Shown one piece after another: positions 33,806-45,585 of a stretch of 64,000 nucleotides of DNA; the stretch's first letter is position 1; each line of letters starts with the position of its first letter. The stretch is from contig WHUX01000002.1 of NCBI GenBank assembly GCA_015179025.1, positions 124,001-188,000 of the forward strand. Direction: 5' to 3'. Made by a program: the position numbers and the translations under genes. Origin of the DNA: Terfezia claveryi. Taxonomy: Eukaryota > Ascomycota > Pezizomycetes > Pezizales > Pezizaceae. The notes beneath the pieces were generated by a model. The model did not search any database, was not told the origin of the DNA, and was given only the letters and a program-made list of their open reading frames with translations.

Positions 33806-35075
33806 CTATTCTGTGATACTAGCCATAACATAGGGGCTTTGTGCAGCCATGTATGTAGAGTAGTAACAAAACCTACACACGGTTCCCAAACAAACTCCTA
33901 GACTCCAGAACCCAAACCAAAAACCCAAACCCAGCAAAACCCCTTCCAAAATGCACTTCAGAAAGACCTTATGACGCCCATGTAGCACGGTAGCTGAGAC
34001 TGCTATATCTCGATGGGGGTGAAGGGCTACGCCCAAACGCGGACTGAATAATTCTCTGGGCCCGAACTCTTCGATTAACTCAGAGAGCTCCCTATAAAAT
34101 AACAGATAGTTCGAGTAATTTGACTTAAACTTATTCATTGAGTAGTGAATCCATGGAGCTGAATTAAGTGTTTCCTTGCGCCTATAGGCTAGCAATATTA
34201 CTATCGATGTGGAACTGCTTATGATGTCAGCATCCTATATGAGTTAGAAAGGTAAAGAGAAGAGGCTTACGGATTTACTCTCTTCTCCACAAAAGACACA
34301 GACTTTATGTCTTGTGCTAACGCACGAAACTCCATAGTCAAAGAGGTTTGTAGATGGTCCAAGTACGCCTTATCGGTAAGATGACGATTCGAGTTTCACC
34401 ATTTCTTGAAGGTGGAGCGCTTCAGCGGATTCTGGGAAATTGCAAGGAAGATAATAGCTTTGATAACTGCTATTCGTTGGACATATCTATCCATTTTCGC
34501 TAAAGAAAAACCTGAGGGTAAACATTAGCTACTGGACAAGAAACCCGCGAGTTATTTCCAGCCCAGAAACTCCTACTTTTTTACTATAAGGCCGCCAGTT
34601 GTGCAATAAATATGATAGCCAACTAGAGGCCCGTTAGCTTCATGATTATAGCCCTCCCCTGGAAGTTGTAGTCTTTACCTTGCCAAACCACAAAGGTGAG
34701 CAAATCAAGCACAAAGTAACTGCCTTGCAAAATCTACGTGGGCATTCGTGTTTCTTTTTGGGTTGATATTGTACCCATAAGTGTGAATTCTTGCCCTTCC
34801 GAGGCCGACCTCCTTCGGCAGCCATTCTTTGGGCCAGTAGTATTTTGGGTCTTAACCCAAGAAGAAAAGGAACCACCATCAATACCATGAACAAATATTA
34901 TATCAATCTCAGGATTCTTGGGCGAAGCAAGTGTAATGAAGCCGAGGAAATTTGAAACGGAAGCCATGTCGAAGGAGGGAAGTCCGACATTGGCTTGGTA
35001 TACCATTGACGGGGGTAGTCTGTGAGCTTTCAGGACCTGGAAACGACGTATCCATGAAGGCTTCGATGAAACCAT
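33806..35075 (-). pseudogene. Decayed SERAC1-like alpha/beta hydrolase, copy 3
   Basis: Diverged relative of the two upstream hydrolases, same strand. In order: SNFLGFITLASPKNPEIDII, FVHGIDGGSFSSW, then after a frame change WPKEWLPKEVGLGRARIHTY and GYNINPKRNTNAHVDFARQL. A TGA follows. The position of the nucleophile elbow reads YCTTGGLIV instead of GHSMGGLV, so the catalytic Ser is gone. Further on RIAVIKAIIFLAISQNPLKR corresponds to RIVPAIKAMLFLAVPHKGSG of copy 1. DHLQTSLTMEFRALAQDIKS matches the following helix, and WIHYSMNKF corresponds to NHRTICKF. The last exon (to 33806) ends in a hydrophobic segment (LLGLGFWFGFWSLGVCLG) absent from copies 1 and 2. Multiple stops and frame changes argue for a pseudogene, though a shorter transcript from the last exon cannot be excluded. 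Confidence 0.75.
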
Positions 35076-35382
35076 TGTTGCAATATGGCTGGTGTTGCGG
35101 GGCCGTGGATGGAAACAGAATATTTAAATTTGCAAATTTGCCTTGAACAGGGTTATGCCGCAAATACAGTGATTTGATCACCTAAGTTTAGCCTGTGGTT
35201 GTGCAGTGAGAGGTGAACCCAATGATTCGTAGGTATGTAGCTACTGTACGTAGACCAATCCCCTTCAATCCCCCCAATCAGCTGCTTTAGCGGTGTATGT
35301 AGCGCCAGGATCAGATACGGCGCGTGCGTAACGACGTGGAAGTGCTACCACTTGGGCTCAAGGTGAAGATCTGCTTTTTTGT

Positions 35383-35416
35383 GTGCACATTGGGGTGATA
35401 TATCCCCAATGTACAC
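35383..35416. repeat. Hairpin-forming inverted repeat
   Basis: ACATTGGGG (35387-35395) pairs with CCCCAATGT (35404-35412) across an 8-nt AT-rich loop. GTG/CAC adds three further pairs after one mismatch. It could be a terminator-like or recombination structure; unexplained. Confidence 0.6.
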
Positions 35417-38297
35417 CAAAGGTCTAGTATATTTCTATTCAGCCCATAGCTATAGCTGCAATTCTAGAGCTGGCATAAGTATCAGCAGCAGATCCTTCCA
35501 CGTGATATTCTTTATGGTGCCCTAGACCGCCTCTCATTCCTTCGAATCCCAAAAGAGGAAGAGGGTGTTCCCTTCCCAGACTTTGACTATCAAGCTTGAA
35601 ATTCGAATTAATAGTATAAGAAATAATCATGAGGCACTGAAGCCAGGTACGAGGAAGGCCGGGACTACAGTAGGCTAGAAGATATTTGATCAATCAGAAC
35701 ATAATCATCACCAGTAGGGCTAAGACATTGAGGTAGCGCGATCGTCAGGCACTGCAATCTGCGGCGCTATTAATATTTAAGACAATTGACGAGCGCCCAG
35801 AATATCGTAGCTCGTATGCTAGTACCGAATTTCAGTTGAAGTTGGGGGTTTTCCTCTAATTCTTCGACAAGGTTCTGTAATCTGATACCTGTTAAAAAAT
35901 TGGCCACAGCACATATCATAAGGGTTGTCTGTTCACCAGGCATTAACACAACATCATTACTCGAGCCAGTTATCCGCAGATCGCCAAAGTTTTGATAGTG
36001 AAGATAAACTACTTAGACCCCAATGGCAAAGTCGGCAATGCTGATTGAGAGCCTTGCCCGACTCCGTTAGATATATTTGACCTAACTCAAATCCAGTTCG
36101 CCCAAGGGGTCGATGCTAGTTCTGAAGAGACCTTTCTGTAAAGGCTGAAGCTACTCATACATATTTGATGATGGGCATGATCTTACTGTCTTGCCTTATA
36201 CCTGTAGGTGGGTAACTAGATCGAGTACTAAGTAGTGTAGTGTGCAACACAAGGGCAAAACATTACCCTGATCTTATGCTGAAGGTATATATGGCACACA
36301 AACGACGTACAAACTGAATCACCAGACAAATGAAATATGTGGAGTTGGCCACATGGATACAGTTTTTTTGTGCGAACGACCCTTTCGGATACTCATGTCA
36401 CATTCTAAGTCTCATACGTTGCTGATATGTATCTGATCGATACGATAGGGTTTCGCATATATGGAGAGTCTAGTTACATGGAACCTAAAGTACCAGACCC
36501 ATAGTCTGGCTTGAGAGCCTACTATAATAAGGAGTACACTGTTGGTACTTACCGTCGTTACAGAACGGGAGAGTCAGGCGCTTATCTTTGGTACTGATGG
36601 TTACCCGAGAGCGTTCGGAAGAACCCCTTGGCAGGAGGGTCTTGGCATAAGACTACCTGAGAGGCCGATATTTTTAAGCTTCAAGGAAGGATTGGCTTCT
36701 ACGCAAATTCTGTGAAACTCCATTTGTTCTACATCGGAATAAATTCTCTTTGATGCGAAAGGGCGGAACCGATTAATTACCAAACCCTAGTAAAATTGGG
36801 TCTGGGTAAGAGATTAAGTTTCCTAGTCTATTAATGGATTGCAATCAGGCAATGGGTTCCCCGTTTCATTCCTTAACATCCTAAATCTTCGCAATTCTGT
36901 ACGTTCATTTTCCTCGGCAACATTCTATATATTCGACCCCCAGATCCTAACGTGAATACCCGGGAATCCCTACATGGTAAGTACTTTTATCTCTGACTTG
37001 AAGTCTGGATAAGGGGTACTTTACGTTTTACATTTCCTTTTCAGGTGTGCAACATTGAAGTAATTGTGACTATCGGATTTAATTCTAGGTACATATAGTA
37101 CAAGCACATGGGAAAGTGGTCCGAACTTACATAAGACTTTTAAGGCTTACGGGAGCATGCACAAGGATGCATGTGAGATCGCGCTGGTGCCCCCACACCA
37201 AAGTACTTGTACTGTTACTAACTTCCGCTTGGTCCGTAAAAAAACTTTTGCATATGTGAATTTGCCTCAACAGCAGATACTTAAATAGGTACGTACATAC
37301 ATGAGTCAGTTTGTGACTGTTCTTCTGAAAAAGAATAACGGTCTATATTTCAATGTTGGACTAACACCAGTGGAGCTACAGTCGCGCGGTACATGTACCT
37401 TCTTCGACTCAACCCGATTCTATGTAACAGACTGGCTTGTGCCAACAGACTAACCATTTTGGGGAGTGAATTCGAATTGTCTCAGGCAGAGGCAGACAAA
37501 ACCACATGACCAAGTGACCTCTAAGTATCACAAGATCTCTAATATGAAACAGAGTAGTCCATAGTTTACGGCTAAGGCTAGAAATTAGGGATCAAAATGA
37601 TTGAGGGTAACAGCCCTGTCGATCCGAGGCTTCCGTGTCTTACGAACGCACCATATGCAGTTGTAGACGGGACCACGACACTTCCATCAGCTAGCATAAA
37701 GCGGAGCCGGGCTGGTTCGCTATTGTTATCTACTAGCTATGGATTGACGGTCAATTGCAAGATTGGAACCTGTTCATCTACTGCTTGCGGTCTTGAGTGT
37801 TCCTTCATCTGGTAGTGGTGCCGGGACTATCAGCCAGTGCATCATACTCCTCAATCGAAAGAAAAGGGACAAAACAACATTGTCTTATACCAGAGCAAAG
37901 ACGAAAATATGACGGGTGATGGAGCGAAGTAAGGAGCTTAGCACCGGACACCTAACTAACTTCTAATAGTACTATAAAGTTTTGAAACCCTGTTGACAGC
38001 TCCGCACAACTACTCCACTCTGCATCACACTTGGGGTGCAGTTAGTCTGGTTGGGTGCAGTATGCATTTCCAAATTAATAGAGTAGGTAGCCGAGGCGAA
38101 AAGGAGGTCGCTATACTTCGTATCTGAATTATAAATCCTTTCAAAAGGAGGCGGGAATATGCAAGGCCTCCTGACGTACCATCCACTAATAAGTCTACAG
38201 TACTGCAGGCGGAGGGGCACAACAGGGCCCGCGGGCAATATAGAAGCAATTGTCGCCCTCGCCATAATTGAAGGAAGCACATGCAGTTTTGCTGGCT

Positions 38298-38323
38298 GAG
38301 CTCTAGCCGCGAGCTCTAGCCGC
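38298..38323. repeat. 13-bp tandem duplication
   Basis: GAGCTCTAGCCGC occurs twice back to back, then GAGC again. Confidence 0.8.
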
Positions 38324-38925
38324 GAGCAAGCTTTCGTTCGGACTCATCTGCGATCACTCTGAGCTACAGTAGCTGTCGGCCTGCTTGGGAGATCAGAGAT
38401 CTTCGCCAGACTACACGATATACCTAGAAGCTGACGTGCCGAGCCCAAGCTGACCCCCAGACCGATCTCTGCTAGGCGTCGTATGTAGAGACCCCCGCAT
38501 GCTACAAGTGCCCTACAAATGCCTTGCTTCATATCAAAGTTATTTCAAGGCACTAGCGGGCGCCCAATGGGGGAAGCTACGGGCTGTGTTACTAATTCCC
38601 ACGTGTGGGCCGCCTTCCAGCCTTTTCCCACAAAGAAGAGCCAACCCACAATTCAAGTTGGCTGGCTCACATTGCTCACCATAAACTACTGGCTCATCGA
38701 ACCCCCTCTTAGTATTTCTCAGCGCATTCTTCCTGTTTACCGTCTTCGTTCGACAGTTTCAACAACGCCGAAAGCGGGCTTTAGAGGCCTTTCTCGCCAT
38801 CTCCGGGCCACAGCTACCAAGAGCCCGAGGAATATTCGACTCAGCAAGCCAGCTATCATCTATCTGTCGATAAACATCTCATTTGGGACGTCGCTGAGGC
38901 TCGCAAAGAGCAGGGAGAAAGAAAG

Positions 38926-40089
38926 ATGTCAGGCTTTCGGGGTCGGTTGAATGTGAATGTTTCGCATTTCCTCGCAGACCTTAATACGATTCCGTCGTCA
39001 GAGGAGCAAGCTGTGGACAATTTCAATCCCGATGACTTATCCCTCTTTTCAAACTCGTTTTACGATTTCGTCGATATGGGTGAGCCGCTAGTAGGAGACT
39101 TCTCCTCGAATGACTCATTCAACGGCCCTACACAGAAGACGGAATCGAAGCAGGAGACCCCGCAGAAGCAGCATTTTGAGGTGCATAATTCGATTGACTC
39201 TTTTCTCGGTATGTAGTTTTCTTTTCTTTTGTCCTCAGTTTTCCCTTCCCCCTTCATTGTGCTTTCATTTGGTGGCTATCAAATTCGGATTATTCATGGG
39301 GACTCTTGATCTCTGTTGACTTTCTTACATATGCATGTTGTGGTACACATGCTTGCTTTGCCCATGTCCCTCTTGCGTGATCGCTGGGATCCTGGTTGAG
39401 GAAAGGGATATCCAATCGGTAGTGGTGGGAGGGTTCTGTTTATCTAGGCCTACCAATGGCTTTTTTTAATATCCCCTAACCTAATGACGGTTTATCGAGC
39501 AGGCTACGATTATGATTACTCCGCAGCCCTCCAACAGCCAGGCTTGAGTGATCAGCACCTCCAGCAGCCGCCCGCTATTCCAGCAGCCCCAACTCCCCTC
39601 CTTCCATTCGCTCACGAAACTACCTTCTCCCTGCCTCCGAGCATTCCAGCACCAGCGACGCAGACTCAACCATCTACGCCTGCTACTGCTACATTTCCAA
39701 TGAACACTACCCCCACAGGTGCCAGGCGAAAAGGTTCCATCATGGAGTCTGCATCTCCCGAGTCACTTGAGGATGCTTCCCGCTTTGCCGCTGAGGAAGA
39801 CAAGCGACGACGGAATACTGCAGCCTCTGCCCGTTTCCGGATCAAGAAGAAGCAGCGGGAACAGGCTCTCGAGAAGTCAGCCAAGGACATGGCGGATAAA
39901 GTTTCTCAGTTAGAAATGAAGATTAATCAATTGGAAATGGAGAATAAGTGGTTGAAGAATTTGATTACGGAGAAGAATAGTGGGAAGAAGGATAATGGGC
40001 TGGATATCTCAGAGCTATTCAATGCAAAGTTCTCAGCGGCGGCGAGTGCTGCATTGAAGGAGGGGTTGAGGTCCGAGACAAAACCATAA
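38926..40089 (+). CDS. cys-3: bZIP transcription factor, Cys-3/MetR type (sulfur regulation)
   Basis: Nuclear activator that in Neurospora and Aspergillus turns on sulfur-assimilation genes when sulfur is limiting. The product is 289 residues from two exons, 38926-39208 (start MSGFRGRLNVNVSHFLADLN) and 39503-40089. They are joined through a long 294-nt intron with GTATGT donor and CGAGCAG acceptor, giving LG-YDYDYSAAL. The N-terminus is acidic. The middle is Pro/Thr/Gln-rich. The bZIP is near the C-terminus: basic region EEDKRRRNTAASARFRIKKK followed by a zipper (QREQALEKSAKDMADKVSQL, then EMKINQLEMENKWLKNLI). The N-T-A-A-S-A-R-F-R-x-K-K-K-Q-R-E pattern is characteristic of the Cys-3/MetR branch and also close to yeast Met28/Met4, so I use the name with moderate caution. 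Intron retention would stop translation one codon past the junction, before the DNA-binding domain. Confidence 0.88.
39209..39502 (+). other. Unusually long intron of the bZIP gene
   Basis: 294 nt, against 48-118 nt for all other introns seen here. GTATGT donor, CTAATGAC-like branch site near 39481, CGAGCAG acceptor. An in-frame TAG directly after the donor means retention yields a protein without the bZIP. Confidence 0.75.
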
Positions 40090-42316
40090 TTCAATAAAGC
40101 GTCAACGGAATGTTGAGCACTATGATATCTTAGCCTCCCCAAAAGTCGGCCCCCTCAAGTCATCCGTCAGACTATCTGCGGGAGCCCAATACTTGGAACG
40201 CCTTGGCCAGTTTTACCCATTTCTCAATTATGTGCACATTAGCTTGTTTTCTATCTGAATTTGGAGGCGGTTATCAACCCTTATGTTACCTTATTATATG
40301 CGGATCGGCCCCTTAACATTTTTGGCTCCTAAATTTTCCTAACTTTTTATGTATGAATTCACGGGTAGAAGGAACGGATGCGAGAAATGAATATCTGTTC
40401 GAGAGAGAGTTGAGTACCAAAACAGAGCATATTACTGTCAACCAGATCCATCAGCTCGACTGCATCAATGGCAAGTGATAGGAAGTACTATGCTCTACGT
40501 CTCCATCTCCATTATTATCATTCTCACCTACACCATATCTCTCTGAAGTTGGGCTATAACGCTACGTGGATATGTTGTATCTACGTTGCAGATATTCCTT
40601 AGGGGAGAGTTAGCTAGTGGTTACACACCGCCCTTTCTTTACATGTCCAGTGTCATGTGGAATGTCGCAATATGCCTGATGTGGCCCGACGGTTGATAGA
40701 GCTACCTTTGTATCACTTTAGTTACCGGCTTTGTGATTGATTTTGGAGTGCATGCTAATTGTACTTATATGAACATGCTGAAGAAAGGATGCGTTGTAGC
40801 AGGCGGCAGGGGCGATGATGCAATGTTTAACGAAGATGATGATACTTCAACGCTTGACAGTGACTGGCGTCATGTGGAGAGCGTGTTTATGGGATGGGAT
40901 GATGGTGAGTGAAAGCGGATCGGTACTGGGATATGAAAGAGCTTCATAAATCGGGATAATAATTAACTTATTGAAGCTGGAGTTATAAATTTTATGGGTG
41001 CTTGGCATGGAAATGGGATTGTTTAAACGGCTGATACCGGATGGAGCCCTGATTAATTGGGTGTGGTGTGTGGTTGTGTTGGTTACATAATATAATCAAT
41101 AGGGGAGGGGGGATATATCGAATCCTCAAAAAACAAAATAAATAATTATGGAGCGGTAAGGAAATCATATCAAAGCCAGGGAAGGGAACGCAAGACATTG
41201 AATGGAAATAGTTCAAATATTTATACTCGTTTACGTTACCAGTACCGTGTATTCGGGTGCTCGCTTCCTGAACTCTTGCAGAGAAAAAAAAAAAAAAAAA
41301 GTGAACGTTTTATGCACCTGAGACGGACTGTCCAGATGCTATAGATCTGCCGATACAGACAGCGGTGGAGTAGATCTTGTTAGAAATATCTATACCATAC
41401 CCCAGGTTGGTCAGCGCCACCGGATTCGGATTACGGATATGGAACATCTGTTTTGGGTGTCCATATGTTTCTAAATAATAGATGCCTGCCCATTTATACA
41501 TAAGTAGCATAGCACCAACGACGTTTCTAGTCTGGTTGCACAATGTTTCGGTACAACGGGTAAAGAAGAAGCCAGTAACGCAAACAAATATAACGCTCGG
41601 AGATAGGCGTGTTTATTTTTTTCCCATTTTTGTACGATATTTGATACTTTTCACGATTGTGAACCATGGAGTTGCTTACCGGGTCTGGTATCTGTCCACT
41701 AACCCTGGTTGGCACACCACTGGGATTCCTGTCGTCTGGTTGATCGCCTGATGTATCGTGTTTTTCATCCGATCAAACATAGCTGTTCGATCTGCCTGAT
41801 TGCGCAGCTAGGAAATTTATGGAATCCAGCAACGTCGAATATGCACGCTAATATATTTCAGGTAACTCCGTTGAATTTGATAAGAACCTAGCAAATTAAA
41901 ATTGAAGGAGGCATCTGATATCAACCACATAGGTCATACTGTACTGTAGTTATCAAAACTATAATGATAGAGAAACATACTCTAGCTTTGCCAGTATATC
42001 CGTAGGCAACAGAGCAATAGCAGAAGCAAAGATGAAAAAAGCAAATTCGTGCTAGATTAACGCCGACCTAAGCCCCACCGAAAAAAAGAAAAGATACTAA
42101 AACGCAGTTTGATCGCCAAAAGCAAAGACAAAAGAATATACATAGGTCAAGTACGGGACCGTGTGAGGTAAAGGAAGGTTAAAAACTATACATGAGAACG
42201 GGGAAAAGAGGATGTGGAAAGAAAACCAAACAATAGAAGAGGAGGACCAAAAGTTATGATGCAGAAGGTACATGCATGTAGATTGTGCTCAAGACAATCA
42301 TTCTTTTCGTGCGTGG
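40090..42316. other. Intergenic between bZIP and membrane-protein genes
   Basis: 3' flanks of two convergent genes. It holds an A17 run near 41285-41300, a diverged motif copy at 41528-41541 (one G missing) and a partial one at 41703-41716. No gene recognised. Confidence 0.55.
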
Positions 42317-43140
42317 TCACACATACTGACTAGTAACGCTCCTCTGAATCCTCTGAGAATGCACTCTCGCCGGGGTTTGTACAAGGGGAGGGCTGGTCTT
42401 GAGTCCTTTTTCCTCATCACTACCCAACGTTGTCGAACTGCCGAAAGGGCAAAAAGCTAAATTTGTGGAAGTCCCTGGATCTCGAACTTGTCTTGCTGAG
42501 AGAATTCTGCCGCCGTCATCGATGTTCAAGCATATCCATGTCTATACATGAAATTAGTTACTGTGCAACAAAGTAATTGGCTCGGGTTCATGTGACATCA
42601 GGACATACCACACAGATGTTGACTATCCCAACGAATATCATGAAGGCTCCACTCGAGCACATAAGCCTCCACCAAGTCTCACCGAGAGTTCCCCTAGAAG
42701 TTGCATCATGATTATTGATGAAGCCTAGAACAATGATACCGATGGTGATCTGAATTGCTCCAAGGGTTCTAAGACCAGCTGAATATGAAAGGAGTGGCCA
42801 GTGTGTTGCTAGGTAGAATTTTGCTGAGCTGGGCAAAATCCGCTGCGGAAGTTCTGTGATAAAGAGGAAGGCCGTAAGACAAATGAGATTGATGTAGAAA
42901 AGTAGGTCGAAGAAAAAGAACTACGAGCAAGGTTAGTAAAGCTAAATATGCAAAACAGTTTTTGGTAAATATATGGAGACATACAGTATGTGTCAAGAAT
43001 GAGTTCACGACGATAAACCCAAGTAGAGTGTCTGCACCGACCAGAGCAAGTATACTGAAAATTCGAACAACATTGAGGAGAATGTATGCTCGGGGCAGAC
43101 TAATCCATGCTGCGGCATCACTATCTTCGATATGTAACAT
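42317..43140 (-). CDS. Small four-helix membrane protein, fungal family of unknown function
   Basis: Spliced product of 230 residues from three exons (43140-42985, 42920-42609, 42541-42317) with introns 42921-42984 and 42542-42608, both GTATGT donors. It starts MLHIEDSDAAAWISLPRAYI. Four hydrophobic helices are visible: ILLNVVRIFSILALVGA, FFFFDLLFYINLICLTAFLF, LGAIQITIGIIVLGF, and LMCSSGAFMIFVGIVNICV. The middle loop carries FITELPQRILP and AKFYLATHWPLLSYSAGLRT. The C-terminal tail is polar, Ser/Thr/Arg-rich and probably cytosolic (GGRILSARQVRDPGTSTNLA). The layout resembles a conserved Pezizomycotina membrane family of unknown function (I believe catalogued as DUF7598, from memory). If the last intron is retained the protein ends after VVCPDVT, losing the tail. 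Confidence 0.8.
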
Positions 43141-44001
43141 CTTGATAGTATGTTTTTTGGTGAGTAGGGAGAATATGTCGATATATATTGATGTTACAGA
43201 ATCCTGGAGGCTTGCCCGCAAGAACAAAGTGTGGATGAAAAAAGGGATTATGGGGTGCTCAGACTGTACGTAATTGAGGGTCTACAAGAGAAGAAGAAGT
43301 AAAATATAGAGAAGAGTGTTTAAGGACGTAAAAAGGATATTAAGATGAAGGAAGGCTTCCAACAAGTGTAAGTAGAAACGAAGAACGGGTAATATATATA
43401 CGTCTCTAAGACGAGGATATATAATATCTTAGAATGACGAGCTGTTGCCTTCACGTCAATCGACTGAATAGAATACATACCCTATTTGAGAGAGGACTTG
43501 GTCGTTATATCACTTAATGGGGCATTGTCGAAGTCCTCAATACATCCGCCAAGGGGTATTGGCAACGGGCCAATATTCTAATGTCGATTATGTTGTTATT
43601 AGGGTTACGTACTGGGTATTGGTACCAAAAACGGTCTTTTAGAGCTGTGGATATCAAGAATGCGAAAGTCCATAACAGTTACACGGCCGGAATGAGTGGA
43701 CTGAATGCAAGGACGAGCTGTCTGAGCAGAACACCATTGTGAGAAACGAGTTCTATCCCCAAGGCCAAGGAAAGGCGCCCTTTACGATATCAAGGTATAT
43801 GAATAGACTATAAATATGCCAATAAATAAATGTATTGTAGACTTTCATTCAATGGTGGTCAATGATTAGATAACAATGGCAAATAAGCTATTCGGATCCC
43901 TATCGCCACGTGATAGAGCACTATGCACCGAAACCAACCCACATTTCAGGACCCGTTCGAGCATGTCCCCGCAAGTTCAACAATTGTAATTTTTCATCGT
44001 G
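43141..44001. promoter_or_regulatory. Divergent promoter region, membrane protein / CIA1
   Basis: Shared 860-bp spacer between two divergently transcribed genes. No distinct motif that I can support. Confidence 0.4.
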
Positions 44002-45238
44002 ATGCGCCTCGAGAAGATCACGTCCCTTCCTCCACTATCGGACCGTGCGTGGCTATCCGCCCCACATCCCACATTGCCCCTCCTCGCCACTTGCTCTTCA
44101 GACAAAACTGTCCAAATATCCTCCCTGAGAACATTCACACCACAATCTACCATTGAAGGTGGTCACAAACGATCAATTCGAAGTGTCGCATGGAAGCCGA
44201 ATACAGGACCGCAAGACAGCCCAGAAAGTGTACTGGCAACAGGAAGCTTTGATGCTACTGCCGGAATATGGAGGCGACACGAGGGGCAACATGAAGAACA
44301 TACCCACAGTCATGACCATGATGATGGATACGGTAGATACGGGGAAGAGGAGGAAGAAGAGGAGGAATGGAGATTTGCCGTAGTACTAGATGGGCATGAG
44401 AGCGAAGTTAAGAGTGTCGCATGGTCAGCCGGGGGGTCGTTCTTGGCTACATGCTCGAGAGATAAAAGTGTTTGGGTATGGGAGGAGATGGATGATGATA
44501 ATTTTGAGACCATTGCGGTATTGCAGGAGCATACACAGGATGTCAAATGCGTCAAGTGGCATCCGGAGGAGGAGGTGAGCTAGTTACACTACCACAGTTG
44601 CATGTTCTTCGGCTAATTAACGATTCAAGCTCTTGGCCTCTTCTTCATATGATGATACTATCCGTCTTTACAAAGAAGATGTAGACGACTGGGCATGCTG
44701 TGCGGTCCTCACGGGGCACACATCCACAGTTTGGGATATTGACTTCGAAAAGCCTAAGCCTAGCCATGGCTCAGCGTTTAGCCGCTTAGTATCATGCTCC
44801 GACGATCTCACCATTCGAATATGGACCCGCACATCATCCTCGGACTCTTCATCGTTTATTAACAAGCCACCGTCAATCTTACGTACAAATTCCATTGAAG
44901 AGCAGTGGACTGAAACTGCATGCCTCCCAGCAGCACATACAAGAACTATCTACTCCGTTTCTTGGTGTGCATCACAGCCTGGGAGGATTGTTTCATGTGG
45001 AGGAGATGGCAAGCTTGTAGTCTATGAAGAATTTGAAGTGGAGGCCCAGGAACACGGTGAGAAGAAGAAAGAGTGGCGAATTATAGCCGAGGCTAGGGGA
45101 GCCCATGGGGTCTGTGAGGTGAATAATGTATGTTGGGCAAAAAGGTGGGATAAAGGGAAAAGGTTTGAAGGGGAGGAGTTGGTGATTAGCACGGGCGATG
45201 ATGGCGTGGTCAGCTTCTGGGAACTGGCATTGGAGTAA
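44002..45238 (+). CDS. CIA1: Cytosolic iron-sulfur assembly protein Cia1 (WD40 propeller)
   Basis: Scaffold of the CIA targeting complex, which passes Fe-S clusters to cytosolic and nuclear apoproteins. The product is 393 residues from two exons, 44002-44574 and 44630-45238, intron GTGAGC...TTCAAG (55 nt, with GGCTAATTAAC branch region). Seven WD repeats can be followed: WLSAPHPTLPLLATCSSDKT; GGHKRSIRSVAWKP; LDGHESEVKSVAWSAGGSFL with CSRDKSVWVWE; LQEHTQDVKCVKWHPEEE then LLASSSYDDTIRLYK; LTGHTSTVWDIDFE with CSDDLTIRIW; AAHTRTIYSVSWC with CGGDGKLVVYE; and the last, VNNVCWA with ISTGDDGVVSFWEL. DDDNFETIAVLQEHTQDVKC is typical of Cia1. A His/Asp/Glu-rich insertion (EEHTHSHDHDDG) sits in blade 2. 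The start is the ATG at 44002. It converges with MED18. Confidence 0.93.
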
Positions 45239-45585
45239 TTGTTGCATATCACGAGCTGCATCATTTGATATAGAGGAGCGTTGTAGATATCACATTGAAG
45301 AGCCTATTGTTACTTCATAACGAAAAGATCCCTCAGTCTGTTTCAGAACACGAAATAACGTTCCCTGGTAGTGAGCCAATCCAATAGCCGCGTTCTCGCG
45401 TTCCATGTCCCAGACTCTAGCAACTAGGGGGAGTTTCAAAAAAAACCCTAACATTTTCCCGAAGAAGCCCCAAGTATGTTAAGCGAGAAACACCATCCCG
45501 ATTTCTTCCGATTATGAATCGTTTTATTGATGCTGCAATGCCGAGGTAGAACAGGTGGTAACAAATTGGAATCTGCGGTATGAAC
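45239..45585. terminator. Convergent 3' region, CIA1 / MED18
   Basis: 347-bp tail-to-tail spacer in which both transcripts must end, so their 3' UTRs may overlap. No sharper signal identified. Confidence 0.4.

Larger units (their letters stand above)
35076..38925. other. Long intergenic region upstream of the bZIP gene
   Basis: No gene recognised over about 3.8 kb. It holds a hairpin at 35383-35416, a partial inverted motif copy at 37439-37452, a partial direct copy at 38043-38054 and a 13-bp duplication at 38298-38323. The last 300-400 bp are presumably promoter and 5' leader of the bZIP gene. Confidence 0.5.

Noticed and set aside
42470..42541. B-box-like TTCGAGATCC suggesting a tRNA
   Set aside because: It lies inside the last exon of the membrane-protein gene, and no cloverleaf can be drawn.
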